NCBI GenBank assembly: GCA_017380435.1
Contig: JAFODZ010000053.1
Coordinates: forward strand, 1-61,307
DNA from: Oscillospiraceae bacterium
GTDB lineage: Bacteria > Bacillota > Clostridia > Oscillospirales > Oscillospiraceae
DNA length: 61,307 bases
Direction of reading: 5' to 3'
The number at the start of each line of letters is the position of its first letter. The first letter of the stretch is position 1. The notes under the pieces were generated by a model. It had not been told where the DNA came from and made no database searches. It worked only from the letters and a program-made list of their open reading frames with translations. Positions 42,501-49,550 of the stretch are shown piece by piece. The position numbers and the translations under genes are program-made.

Positions 42501-44408
42501 GAACCTCTGGTTCATGAAGGTGACGTTTTCCGCTATGCTTACAGAGCGCCTGCTGGCAGCACTCCCTCCGGCGGCACCACCACTACCAACAAGCTGGTAA
42601 TTCCCGATGCTATCAAGAGCAAGGTGTTCAATGCAACATATTACAGCAATAACCACGCTGATCTCAAGAGTGCCTTCGGCACAGACGAAGCAAAGCTTTA
42701 TCAGCATTTCCTCGATTACGGTATCAAGGAAGGCAGACGCGCACATGCCACCTTCGATATCAAGGTTTATCTGAGCGAAAATGCAGACCTGAAGGCTGCT
42801 TTCGGAACAAATTACATTAAGGGCATGGAGCATTACATTGCCTTTGGTTTTAATGAGAATCGAATTACCGCACTGAATTTGGACCTGGGTCATAACTTCT
42901 ATTCGAAGATCGGCTCTGTCAATGCCTCCGGCAAGAATCTGTCCCTTTCCGATAACAATGTTATTCTGTACACCAGCAGTATGTCCCCGGCACAGACCTG
43001 GCGTTTTTCACGGCAGACCGATGGCAGCTACATTATCGTCAACCAGAAGACCGGCTATGTCCTTTCCGTTGCAGGTAATAGCAGCAGCGCTGGTGCCAAT
43101 GTACAGCTTACTAAGAATAGCAAGGCTTCCGGTCAGAAGTGGTTCATCCATGCAGCCAATGGCAGCTATATTCTGCAGCCTGCCTGTGCAAGCAACTGTG
43201 CGCTGAATGTTCAGAACTCTGGAACAGAGGATCTGACCAACATTGAGATCAGCACCAAGAAGACCACTAACGCACAGCTCTTTAAGCTTTCCATCAAGAG
43301 CTATTTTGACCTTGTTGATCCTGCTGATGTGGGTACCGGCTTCATTGCCAATATCAACAATGTTAAGTCCGGACTGAACTTATCTCTGATCGACTATAAT
43401 GTTATCATCTATACCAAATCTGATGCGGCAGCACAGAAGTATAAGTTTGATCGCCAGAGCGATGGCAGCTACAAGCTGACCAACCAAAAGAACGGCTATG
43501 TTCTGGAGGTTGCAGGTGCAAGCAGCGCAAATGGTGCAAACGTTCAGATTGCCCAGGACGGCACTTCCAACGGCCAGAAATGGTTCATCTACATGAAGGA
43601 AGGTAACTACATCTTCCGTCCTGCATGCGCAACAAAGGCAGTTCTCAATGTTGTGGATAGCGGCACTGCGGCTAACACCGCAATGAACATCTATGCGATG
43701 AACCACACCACCGCGCAGTCTTTCCAAATCAACAAAGTAACCACATCTTCCAGCACTACCAGCAGCTCTACCACCGGTTCTGGCAGCAAGTATGCAACAG
43801 CCGAGCAGATGGCAGTTCTGCGTAAGATCATTTACGCCGTTGAAACCGGCGGACAAGTCTATGGCAACGCGAGATACGACGACTTCACCGAGGCTTACAC
43901 CAACACCCCCGAGGAGCACGCCATCACCATCGGTGCCGGTCAGTGGTTCGGCCCTGAGGCTAAGACCCTGCTCAACACTATCCGTAAGCAGTATCCTTCC
44001 ACCTTCGCAGCTCTGGATACCGCTGGCATCGCTTCCGATCTGGATAACAAGAACTGGAGCACTTACAAGCTCTCCAAGAGCTCTGCAAAGGCTAAGTGCA
44101 TCGTCAAGATCATCAACTCCGCAGAGGGCAGAGCCGTTCAGGATCAGCTTATCGATGAGCAGATGGTTAAGTATCTGGAAGAGGCAAGAAGCCTGGGCGT
44201 CACCGATCTGAAGGCTATGATGATGTGCGCTAACCTGCGCCACCTGGGTGGTTTGGGCGCTGTGAAGCGTGTTCTGAATAAGACCGCTAAGCCCTACACC
44301 CTCAACAACATCTACAATGCTCTTCAGTCCGATACCGGCAACCAGGTCGGCACCTTCCGTTCCAGAAACGACAAGGTCAGAGATTGGCTGAACAAGTACA
44401 TTGGATGA
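39537..44408 (+). CDS. Secreted multidomain cell-wall enzyme: CHAP + RICIN lectins + C-terminal muramidase-like domain
   Basis: 1623 residues. Signal peptide 1-28 (cut after AKA). A CHAP/NlpC-like amidase follows (about 50-220; Cys102 in MWCAMFVSWC, His171 in TNHIGIV, Glu187 in IEGNT). A Ser/Thr linker leads to a pair of YADLKKAFG-type repeats (about 260-340). Then come five RICIN-like lectin domains (starting near 345, 505, 651, 1115 and 1261; each holds a QSDGSY- or QTDGSY-like and QKWFIY-like block). A second Cys-type domain lies near 871-1000 (VVSCDRFVGW, RHVFISAS), then a second YADLK repeat pair near 1022-1111. The end (1418-1623, VETGGQVYGNARYDDF, AITIGAGQWFGPEA) resembles a phage-type muramidase. 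AAGGAGG precedes ATG 39537; 39504 is eleven residues longer. Confidence 0.85.
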   Translation: MKKTIVRVISLCLLVVMCLQFAPMEAKALSYSGSSSYRSGKYYTALTKVKLTGNQRTDIVNVAKSQIGYQEGSSSSKLSGTTYGGSNYTEYGRWYGMQDMWCAMFVSWCAHVAGIPTSIVPSHSYTPTGLSWFKNKGQAYSRATVAAGKYTPQPGDIIYFKSSRNSNSTNHIGIVTGYSGGTVYTIEGNTSSATISTNGGAVCSKSYSISNTYIVYICKPSYKNTSTTSSSTTSSSTTTSSSGLYTGTNNWIPDSVQPIVFNASYYSAKYADLKKAFGTDGKKLYQHFLDCGAKEGRQASAVFSVSTYLNSNADLKKAFGSDYKAAIKHFASNGIKETRVTAPCVNLGTGFKARINVSTATLNLSLNGTDVITYKPSDAAAQIWKFDRQSDGTYKITNTKTGQVLALNGASKSAGAKVIIQNSNNSAAQRWYIYESGTSGKYIFRPKCAPGVIIGVKGNSASAEAAIQSVKYSNSKGQRFGITKITSNTTSSTTTTTTTTTETVANLGDKFHAKIGSVSASGKNLSLNNSNVIVYTSSKAPAQTWRFSRQSDGSYIIINQKTGDALTVAGNGTASGTNVQLGKNTGAKGQKWFIYEKNGKYSLRPACATGCALNVTTGATADMPNIQIATKNSANTQQFTITKGAFVDLVAPADVGTDFIANIKNVNAGLNLSLNGNNVVIDTASNAAAQKFKFERQSDGSYKIINQKNSYVLEVASNAQGANVQIAKSDNSKEQRWFIYVREGHYIFRPVSSGYVLKTLDGGTALKTRLDINTLSTTKVPLFDITNITSTKVTYSVASPYNTNSVGTYATLNEAKSVANSKVHYGYVVFDSNGKFVYTPATSLTASKIIWKAKEDADYMRTKGWKYGDASKNPYLDKTEKVVSCDRFVGWVLGDVGFTSGQPATKGLPLVALEQFMIKNGFTKITDVTKIEAGDIVYVGHFSAPGTANYNIPRHVFISASSYKSGNGTTYRYDAGSNSRIQSTQPSREPLVHEGDVFRYAYRAPAGSTPSGGTTTTNKLVIPDAIKSKVFNATYYSNNHADLKSAFGTDEAKLYQHFLDYGIKEGRRAHATFDIKVYLSENADLKAAFGTNYIKGMEHYIAFGFNENRITALNLDLGHNFYSKIGSVNASGKNLSLSDNNVILYTSSMSPAQTWRFSRQTDGSYIIVNQKTGYVLSVAGNSSSAGANVQLTKNSKASGQKWFIHAANGSYILQPACASNCALNVQNSGTEDLTNIEISTKKTTNAQLFKLSIKSYFDLVDPADVGTGFIANINNVKSGLNLSLIDYNVIIYTKSDAAAQKYKFDRQSDGSYKLTNQKNGYVLEVAGASSANGANVQIAQDGTSNGQKWFIYMKEGNYIFRPACATKAVLNVVDSGTAANTAMNIYAMNHTTAQSFQINKVTTSSSTTSSSTTGSGSKYATAEQMAVLRKIIYAVETGGQVYGNARYDDFTEAYTNTPEEHAITIGAGQWFGPEAKTLLNTIRKQYPSTFAALDTAGIASDLDNKNWSTYKLSKSSAKAKCIVKIINSAEGRAVQDQLIDEQMVKYLEEARSLGVTDLKAMMMCANLRHLGGLGAVKRVLNKTAKPYTLNNIYNALQSDTGNQVGTFRSRNDKVRDWLNKYIG

Positions 44409-44447
44409 TCGTAGAGACTTGAAATAGCTTTTTCAAACAAATAGAAC

Positions 44448-44480
44448 AAACGGCAGAGTCCCTCCGGGCTCTGCCGTTTT
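44448..44480 (+). terminator. Terminator after the large secreted enzyme
   Basis: AAACGGCAGAG pairs with CTCTGCCGTTT around a GC-rich middle, followed by TTTTTAT. Confidence 0.85.
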
Positions 44481-44569
44481 TATAGCAAAAATTATGAATT
44501 ATTTAGTAAGTATGGTTATGACTTTTTGGGAAATACTATGCCTATCAGTACCGAAAGGAGGATATGGCG

Positions 44570-44734
44570 ATGAACTGTCATGCAAACAAGAGCATTGAAT
44601 GCACCGTAGCACAATGCGTCCATCACTGCAATGATGCCAACTACTGTTCTTTGGATCGGATTCTGGTAGGCACCCACGAGAGCAATCCCACAGTCGATCA
44701 GTGTACCGACTGTAAGTCCTTCCGGAAGAAATAA
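44570..44734 (+). CDS. DUF1540 domain-containing Cys-rich protein
   Basis: 54 residues. MNCHANKSIECTVAQCVHHC starts a Cys-rich fold typical of the DUF1540 family; CSLDRI and the closing QCTDCKSFRKK match the usual pattern. The cysteines likely hold a metal. Such proteins are common in sporulating and anaerobic Clostridia, with no known function. AAAGGAGGAT at 44554 onward allows starts at 44564 or 44570; 44570 has the better 8-base spacing. The upstream gene ends with a terminator, so it is transcribed alone. Confidence 0.85.
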   Translation: MNCHANKSIECTVAQCVHHCNDANYCSLDRILVGTHESNPTVDQCTDCKSFRKK

Positions 44735-44743
44735 ACCGGCTTT

Positions 44744-44766
44744 TTGCGGCGGATTTACCGCCGCAA
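44744..44766 (+). terminator. Terminator after DUF1540
   Basis: TTGCGGCGG (44744-44752) pairs with CCGCCGCAA (44758-44766) and is followed by seven Ts. Confidence 0.9.
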
Positions 44767-44830
44767 TTTTTTTGTATAGTCTATACGATATGTTTTGTAT
44801 TTATATTCATATGTTAGTTGAAATGACGAG

Positions 44831-44859
44831 TTGACAAAAACCGGGGCAATCAGTATAAT
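44831..44859 (+). promoter_or_regulatory. Perfect sigma-A promoter for the LDH/MDH gene
   Basis: TTGACA (44831-44836), 17 bp, TATAAT (44854-44859): both hexamers match consensus, which predicts high expression. Confidence 0.88.
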
Positions 44860-44906
44860 ATTATTGATAAGAAAAGAAAGAAATTTCTTGAAGAAGGGGA
44901 TTTATT

Positions 44907-45851
44907 ATGAGTAAGATAACTGTTATCGGTGCCGGTAGCGTTGGCGCAACGATTGCCAACGATCTGATGATCCAGGGCGTTGCTTCCGAGATCGTTTTGG
45001 TGGATGTTAATAAGAAGAAGGCTATTGGTGAAGCGCTGGATATTTACCAGGGTGCGCCTTTCCATTCTCCTGCCATCGTTCGCCCCGGCGAGTATGCAGA
45101 TGCAGCCGGTTCGGATATCGTCATCATTACCTGCGGTATTGCCAGAAAGCCGGGAATGTCCCGTCTGGATTTGGCTCAGACCAATGTTAATATTCTCAAG
45201 GATGTGGCATCCAATGTTGTGCAGCATGCGCCCAACGCGGTGTATGTGATTGTTTCCAACCCCGTTGACGTTCTGACTTATGTGTTCACCAAGATCTCCG
45301 GCCTGCCCGAGCATCAGATTATCGGCTCCGGTACCATTTTGGATACCAGCCGTTTGCAGTCTGATCTGGCAAAGCGCTTCCACATCAGTCCCAAGAATGT
45401 CCATGCCCATGTCTATGGTGAGCACGGTGACAGCTCTTTTGTGCCTTGGTCTTTGGTTCATATTGCCAATAACCATATTGACGCTTATAAGGACAGCTCT
45501 CCCGATAAGGATCTTATCGACTGGAATAAGGACTATGACGAAGTGGAGAACTTTGTGAAGAAGTCCGGCGGCCTGATTATTGAAAATAAGGGCGCAACTT
45601 TCTATGCTGTGGCAATGTCCGTTTGCCACATCTGCAAGTGCATTTATTCCGATGCCGGTACCGCACTGACTGTATCTACCATGATGCATGGCGAGTACGG
45701 CGTGGAGGATGTGTGCCTTTCTACTTTGAATTTGATTGACCGCGATGGCGTTCGCGGCAAGATCATGAACAAGATGACCGACGAGGAAGTGGCTAAGCTG
45801 CAAGCCAGCGCTGAGAAGCTGAAATCCGTCATTGCCCAGATCCAATTCTAA
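44907..45851 (+). CDS. L-lactate/malate dehydrogenase family enzyme
   Basis: 314 residues. NAD site GAGSVGATIAND with Asp33 (VLVDVN); catalytic Asp146/Arg149 in GTILDTSR and His173 in YGEHGDSS; Thr in GATFYAVAM. These and general similarity favour L-lactate dehydrogenase. However, the position that reads Gln in classic LDH is Arg80 here (GIARKPGMSRLDL), the residue that prefers oxaloacetate in malate dehydrogenase. It may reduce pyruvate or oxaloacetate with NADH. AAGAAGGGGAT precedes the ATG, and the promoter is consensus. Call it LDH-like with uncertain substrate. Confidence 0.85.
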   Translation: MSKITVIGAGSVGATIANDLMIQGVASEIVLVDVNKKKAIGEALDIYQGAPFHSPAIVRPGEYADAAGSDIVIITCGIARKPGMSRLDLAQTNVNILKDVASNVVQHAPNAVYVIVSNPVDVLTYVFTKISGLPEHQIIGSGTILDTSRLQSDLAKRFHISPKNVHAHVYGEHGDSSFVPWSLVHIANNHIDAYKDSSPDKDLIDWNKDYDEVENFVKKSGGLIIENKGATFYAVAMSVCHICKCIYSDAGTALTVSTMMHGEYGVEDVCLSTLNLIDRDGVRGKIMNKMTDEEVAKLQASAEKLKSVIAQIQF

Positions 45852-45858
45852 AAAACAT

Positions 45859-45884
45859 CAGCCGGTGGAGAAATCCACCGGCTG
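45859..45884. terminator. Bidirectional terminator between LDH and lipoate ligase
   Basis: CAGCCGGTGGA pairs with TCCACCGGCTG around GAAA, then TTTCT on plus; convergent stops lie on both sides. Confidence 0.8.
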
Positions 45885-45887
45885 TTT

Positions 45888-46856
45888 CTATATATTCTGC
45901 TGACGGATAAAGTCGCATAATGTTTCAGCGTTGTCCAGCTTTGCGAGGGCCTGGCACATAGATTCGCTGCCGAAGGGGCAGTTCTTTAGTGCCCGGGTAA
46001 TTGCTTGGGGGAGATCGGCATCCATAGCGTCGGTATAGACCTGGAGATCTTCAATTACGCCACCGGTCACTTGCAGCTGAAGTTCCAGATGGCCAAAGGG
46101 CAGCCGTCCTTCCATACGACAGGTAAACGGCAGCGCCCGGCCTAAAAGCCATTGCTCCGAAGCATAACGGGTGCGCAGCTGCAAAACCGCCTGTTGTTCG
46201 GACTCCGACAAGGTAAGTTCGGCTGCGTTGCCATAAATTTCGGTAAAGGTAATTTCCATAAATTCCTTCATCTTGTCGCAGGTCAGAGCAGGGGACAGCT
46301 CCTTCAAATTCACAACCCGGGAGCGGACGGAGGCAATTCCCTTGCTCTCAAGCTTGGCCTTGGGCGGGCTGAGATAGCGCTGCAGCTTTTCCATATCTGC
46401 GTCAACGAGCAATGTGCCGTGGTGGTAGGAATTGACTTTGCCTCGATAGAAGGCATTGCCGGAAAACTTCCTGCCGTAGGCAAGCAAATCATTTCTGCCG
46501 GAGAACTCGGCCGGAACGCCGGCAAGCTCAGCAGCGCGTTTGATGACGGAAAGCTGCTTGTCCAGATCGTAGTTCTTCTCTTTGCACAAAAATGTAAAAT
46601 TGAGATTACCTAAATCGTGATAAACTGCACCGCCGCCGGATAAACGCCGTGCCAGATGTCCGCCTTCCTCCTGCAAAAGGGAGAGCCGGCATTCTGCCCA
46701 GGGGTTTTGATTTTTGCCGATGACAACGGTGTGCTGATTCTGCCATAGATAGAGGATACAGCCCTTGTCTGGCGCTTGTCCCAGAAGGTACTCCTCCAAT
46801 GATAAATTATAGTAGGGGTCAAATCCGCCGCTGGAAATGATGAAACTACTGTCCAT
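45888..46856 (-). CDS. lplA: Lipoate-protein ligase
   Basis: 322 residues. The biotin/lipoyl ligase fold is recognised by YLWQNQHTVVIGKNQNPW and the signature RRLSGGGAVYHDLGNLNF, with GRNDLLAYGRKFSGNAF and YHHGTLLVDAD. It activates lipoate with ATP and attaches it to the lysine of lipoyl domains. The C-terminal accessory domain (about 250-322) is present. GAGGTGAGCAG upstream sets ATG 46856; the frame to 46907 is rejected. It is divergent from the DeoR gene and lies one kilobase from the two-lipoyl E2, its likely client. Confidence 0.92.
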   Translation of the reverse strand: MDSSFIISSGGFDPYYNLSLEEYLLGQAPDKGCILYLWQNQHTVVIGKNQNPWAECRLSLLQEEGGHLARRLSGGGAVYHDLGNLNFTFLCKEKNYDLDKQLSVIKRAAELAGVPAEFSGRNDLLAYGRKFSGNAFYRGKVNSYHHGTLLVDADMEKLQRYLSPPKAKLESKGIASVRSRVVNLKELSPALTCDKMKEFMEITFTEIYGNAAELTLSESEQQAVLQLRTRYASEQWLLGRALPFTCRMEGRLPFGHLELQLQVTGGVIEDLQVYTDAMDADLPQAITRALKNCPFGSESMCQALAKLDNAETLCDFIRQQNI

Positions 46857-46914
46857 GATCTGCTCACCTCGATGGATATTATAAATGGAAACAACCTCTG
46901 CCGTCAATCCCTAC

Positions 46915-46942
46915 TTGACAATTTGTGATAAAGTGTTATATT
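46915..46942 (+). promoter_or_regulatory. Promoter and operator of the DeoR gene
   Basis: TTGACA (46915-46920) and TATATT (46937-46942), 16-bp spacer. ATAAAGTGTTATA (46928-46940) overlaps the -10, and an inverted TATAACA lies at 46962-46968. The same 13-mer recurs at 47885-47897. Confidence 0.6.
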
Positions 46943-46982
46943 TATGTTAGAAACAAAAGAATATAACATTGGAGATGTGGCT

Positions 46983-47732
46983 ATGTACAGTGTCCGTCAG
47001 GAGCAGATGAAGCAATATATTGAGCAGCAAAATGTGGTAACCATTCACGCTTTGCAGCAGATGTTTCCCGATGTTTCGCTGATGACCATTCACCGGGACT
47101 TAGATGCTTTGGAGGCTCAGGGGATTGTTGTGAAATTCCGGGGCGGCGCCCGTTCTGTGCGGTATTCCTCGGATCCAGAATTTAATGTCCGTATGCGGGA
47201 GAATAATATGGGTAAAATTCAAATTGCCCGCAAGGCATTGGAGCTGATCCAACCCCATACCGCCATTTTCCTGGACGCCAGCACCACAAACCTGGCGCTG
47301 GCAAAGATCCTTCCGGATATGCATTTGAATATTATCACCACCGGTCCCAGCATTGCCCTGGAGCTATGCCGGCTGCACAACCCGGTCGTGACCTTGTGTT
47401 GTGGCACGATAAATCGCAAAAACTTGGCGCTTTCCGGGCAAAATACCTTAGAAATGCTGGAAAAAATTAATATTGATACGGCTTTTATCGGCGTGTCCGG
47501 CTGCTCTGCGGAGGCGGGTTTTACCTGCGGAACAGAGAGCGATATGCTGGTCAAGCATAAGATGATCCAGAAGGCCAGAACCAGCGTGGTGATGTGCGGA
47601 GCGGATAAATTCAGCTGCTTGATGCCCTATACCTTTGCTACCTTGGATGAGGTGGATATTATGATCACCGATGGCGTTGCGCCGGAGGGATTCCGTGCGG
47701 CCGCCGATGCTGCCGGCCTGCATATCCTGTAA
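46983..47732 (+). CDS. DeoR/GlpR-family transcriptional regulator
   Basis: 249 residues. N-terminal helix-turn-helix (TIHALQQMFPDVSLMTIHRD, then LDALEAQGIVVKFRGGAR), then the DeoR sensor domain with TSTNLALAK-like TTNLALAK, TTGPSIALEL and GVSGCSAEAGFT. Family members bind phosphorylated sugars or similar metabolites and usually repress the nearby operon. GGAGATGTGG stands before ATG 46983; an ATG at 46944 is too close to the promoter. The shared 13-mer at its own promoter and that of the E2 gene suggests auto-control and control of the dehydrogenase. The effector is unknown. Confidence 0.88.
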   Translation: MYSVRQEQMKQYIEQQNVVTIHALQQMFPDVSLMTIHRDLDALEAQGIVVKFRGGARSVRYSSDPEFNVRMRENNMGKIQIARKALELIQPHTAIFLDASTTNLALAKILPDMHLNIITTGPSIALELCRLHNPVVTLCCGTINRKNLALSGQNTLEMLEKINIDTAFIGVSGCSAEAGFTCGTESDMLVKHKMIQKARTSVVMCGADKFSCLMPYTFATLDEVDIMITDGVAPEGFRAAADAAGLHIL

Positions 47733-47774
47733 TACTTTGCGCTGTAGGGACTGGCCTCCCGGACAGTCCCATAC

Positions 47775-47798
47775 AAAACCGCCCACCCGGGCGGTTTT
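47775..47798 (+). terminator. Terminator after the DeoR gene
   Basis: AAAACCGCCC pairs with GGGCGGTTTT around ACCC, then TTTTTT from 47795. A second hairpin (GGGACTG/CAGTCCC) lies just before. Confidence 0.85.
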
Positions 47799-47870
47799 TT
47801 GCATGTAAGCAGTAGGCATCTTCTTCCTTTGCGGGGCGGAAGTTTTTTGGCATCTTTTCTACAATGCCTA

Positions 47871-47899
47871 TTGACGAAAATGTTATAAAGTGTTATAAT
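47871..47899 (+). promoter_or_regulatory. Sigma-A promoter for the E2-E1 operon
   Basis: TTGACG (47871-47876), 17 bp, TATAAT (47894-47899). The 13-mer ATAAAGTGTTATA (47885-47897) fills the spacer and -10; TGTTATA also occurs at 47881-47887 and inverted TATAACA at 47908-47914. Confidence 0.8.
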
Positions 47900-47969
47900 T
47901 AACACGCTATAACAAATGTAACTTGGGGACTTATGTTTCCCGGTACAAAAAGGAAAGGATGATTACAAC

Positions 47970-49532
47970 TTGGCAAACGCAGTAATTATGCCCAAGGCGG
48001 GTATTACAGTAGAAAGCTGTATCATTGGAACATGGGAGAAGAAGGTCGGCGACGCTGTTAAGATCGGCGATGTTCTTTTTACCTACGAAACAGATAAAGC
48101 CAGCTTCGAGTGCGAATCCACCGCAGAAGGCACTCTGCTGGAAATCTTCTTTGAAGAGGGCGACGAAGTGCCTTGCCTGGTGAATGTTTGCGCTGTGGGT
48201 AACCCCGGCGAGGATTGCAGCCACCTGCGGGGCGGCTCTTCCGCACCTGCCGAGGCAGCTCCCGCTGCCGCCGCTCCTGCCGCCGCTGCCGCTGCTCCTG
48301 CCGCTGTGTGCAATACCCTGGCAAAGGCTGTGATTATGCCCAAGGCCGGTATCACCGTGGAAAGCTGCATCATCGGCAGCTGGGAAAAGAAGGTCGGTGA
48401 CCAGGTCAAGATCGGCGATATCCTCTTTACATACGAAACCGATAAGGCAAGCTTCGAGTGCGAATCCACCGCCGAAGGCGAACTGCTGGAGATCTTCTAT
48501 GAAGAGGGCGAAGAAGTTGTTTGCATGCAGAATGTCTGCGCAGTCGGCCCCCACGGTGAGGACTGCAGCTGCCTGCGTCCCGGCGCTGAGGTCGTGGTAG
48601 CAGAGGCTGCTCCTGTGGAGCAGGCCGCCGCTGTTGTGGAAGAAACTCCTGCAGCTGCTCCCGTTGCCGGCGCTCCCGTATCCCCCAGAGCTGCCAAGCT
48701 GGCAAAGGCTCACGGCATCGATGCCTCTCTGGCTACCGGTACCGGCCCCAACGGCCGTATTATCGAGCGGGATGTTCAGAAGCTGATTGCCCAGGGCGTG
48801 CAGCCTAAGGCTGTTGCCGCTCCTGTTGCCGCTGAGGATGAATACGAGGATGTGAAGTTCAGCGGTATCCGCCGTGCTATCAGCAAGTCCATGCACACCT
48901 CTCTTTCTACTATGGCTCAGCTGACCCACAATATCTCCTTCGATGCCACCCAGATCCTGGCCTACCGCAAGGCTCTGAAGGCCGCCGGTGACGAGTATGC
49001 CGGTATCACCCTGGGTGATATCCTGCTGTATGCCGTATCCCGCACCGTTCTGAACCACAAGGATCTCAACGCCAATATGCTTGACGATAACTCCATCCGC
49101 AGATTCAACCATGTCAATCTGGGTGTGGCTGTGGATACTCCCCGCGGCTTGATGGTTCCCACCATCGTCCACGCTGACGAGATGAGCCTGCTGGAGATCT
49201 CCAAGGCTGTGAAGGCTCTGGCCGCTGAGTGCCGCGAAGGCAATATCAGCCCCGACAAGCTGTCCGGCGCCAGCTTCACCGTTTCCAACCTGGGTTCTTT
49301 CGGTATCGAATCCTTCACCCCCGTTATCAATCCTCCTCAGACCGGCATTCTGGGCGTCTGCGGCACGGTTGACCGCGTTCGCAAGGGAGCTGACGGCAGC
49401 ATCCAGCTGTACCCGGCTATGGGTCTGAGCCTGACCTATGACCACCGCGCTGTGGATGGTACACCGGCATCCCGGTTCCTGCAGGAGCTGTGCAAGAACC
49501 TGGAAAACTTCACCACACTGCTGGCGAAATAA
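47970..49532 (+). CDS. 2-oxoacid dehydrogenase E2 (acyltransferase) with two lipoyl domains
   Basis: 520 residues. Two lipoyl domains (about 1-85 and 113-200) share GITVESCIIG and the lipoate lysine in ETDKASFECE; both contain the same Cys set (NVCAVG, GEDCS). A peripheral-subunit-binding domain (SPRAAKLAKAHGID, near 230) and the catalytic acyltransferase follow, ending with YDHRAVDGTPASRFLQ (catalytic His/Asp). Alanine-rich linkers join them. It is the core of a pyruvate, branched-chain or acetoin dehydrogenase type complex; the substrate is not decided by motif. TTG 47970 is the only in-frame start, with AAGGAT 9 bases before it. Confidence 0.88.
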   Translation: MANAVIMPKAGITVESCIIGTWEKKVGDAVKIGDVLFTYETDKASFECESTAEGTLLEIFFEEGDEVPCLVNVCAVGNPGEDCSHLRGGSSAPAEAAPAAAAPAAAAAAPAAVCNTLAKAVIMPKAGITVESCIIGSWEKKVGDQVKIGDILFTYETDKASFECESTAEGELLEIFYEEGEEVVCMQNVCAVGPHGEDCSCLRPGAEVVVAEAAPVEQAAAVVEETPAAAPVAGAPVSPRAAKLAKAHGIDASLATGTGPNGRIIERDVQKLIAQGVQPKAVAAPVAAEDEYEDVKFSGIRRAISKSMHTSLSTMAQLTHNISFDATQILAYRKALKAAGDEYAGITLGDILLYAVSRTVLNHKDLNANMLDDNSIRRFNHVNLGVAVDTPRGLMVPTIVHADEMSLLEISKAVKALAAECREGNISPDKLSGASFTVSNLGSFGIESFTPVINPPQTGILGVCGTVDRVRKGADGSIQLYPAMGLSLTYDHRAVDGTPASRFLQELCKNLENFTTLLAK

Positions 49533-49550
49533 GCTAAGGAGGGAAAAATT

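Noticed and set aside
40200..43800. Repeated stretches in the large enzyme as a CRISPR or satellite array
   Set aside because: The repeats are protein-coding domains about 430 bases long with silent differences, not short repeats with spacers.
47931..49445. 504-residue frame opposite E2
   Set aside because: Long antisense frame that follows from codon bias of E2; no independent evidence.
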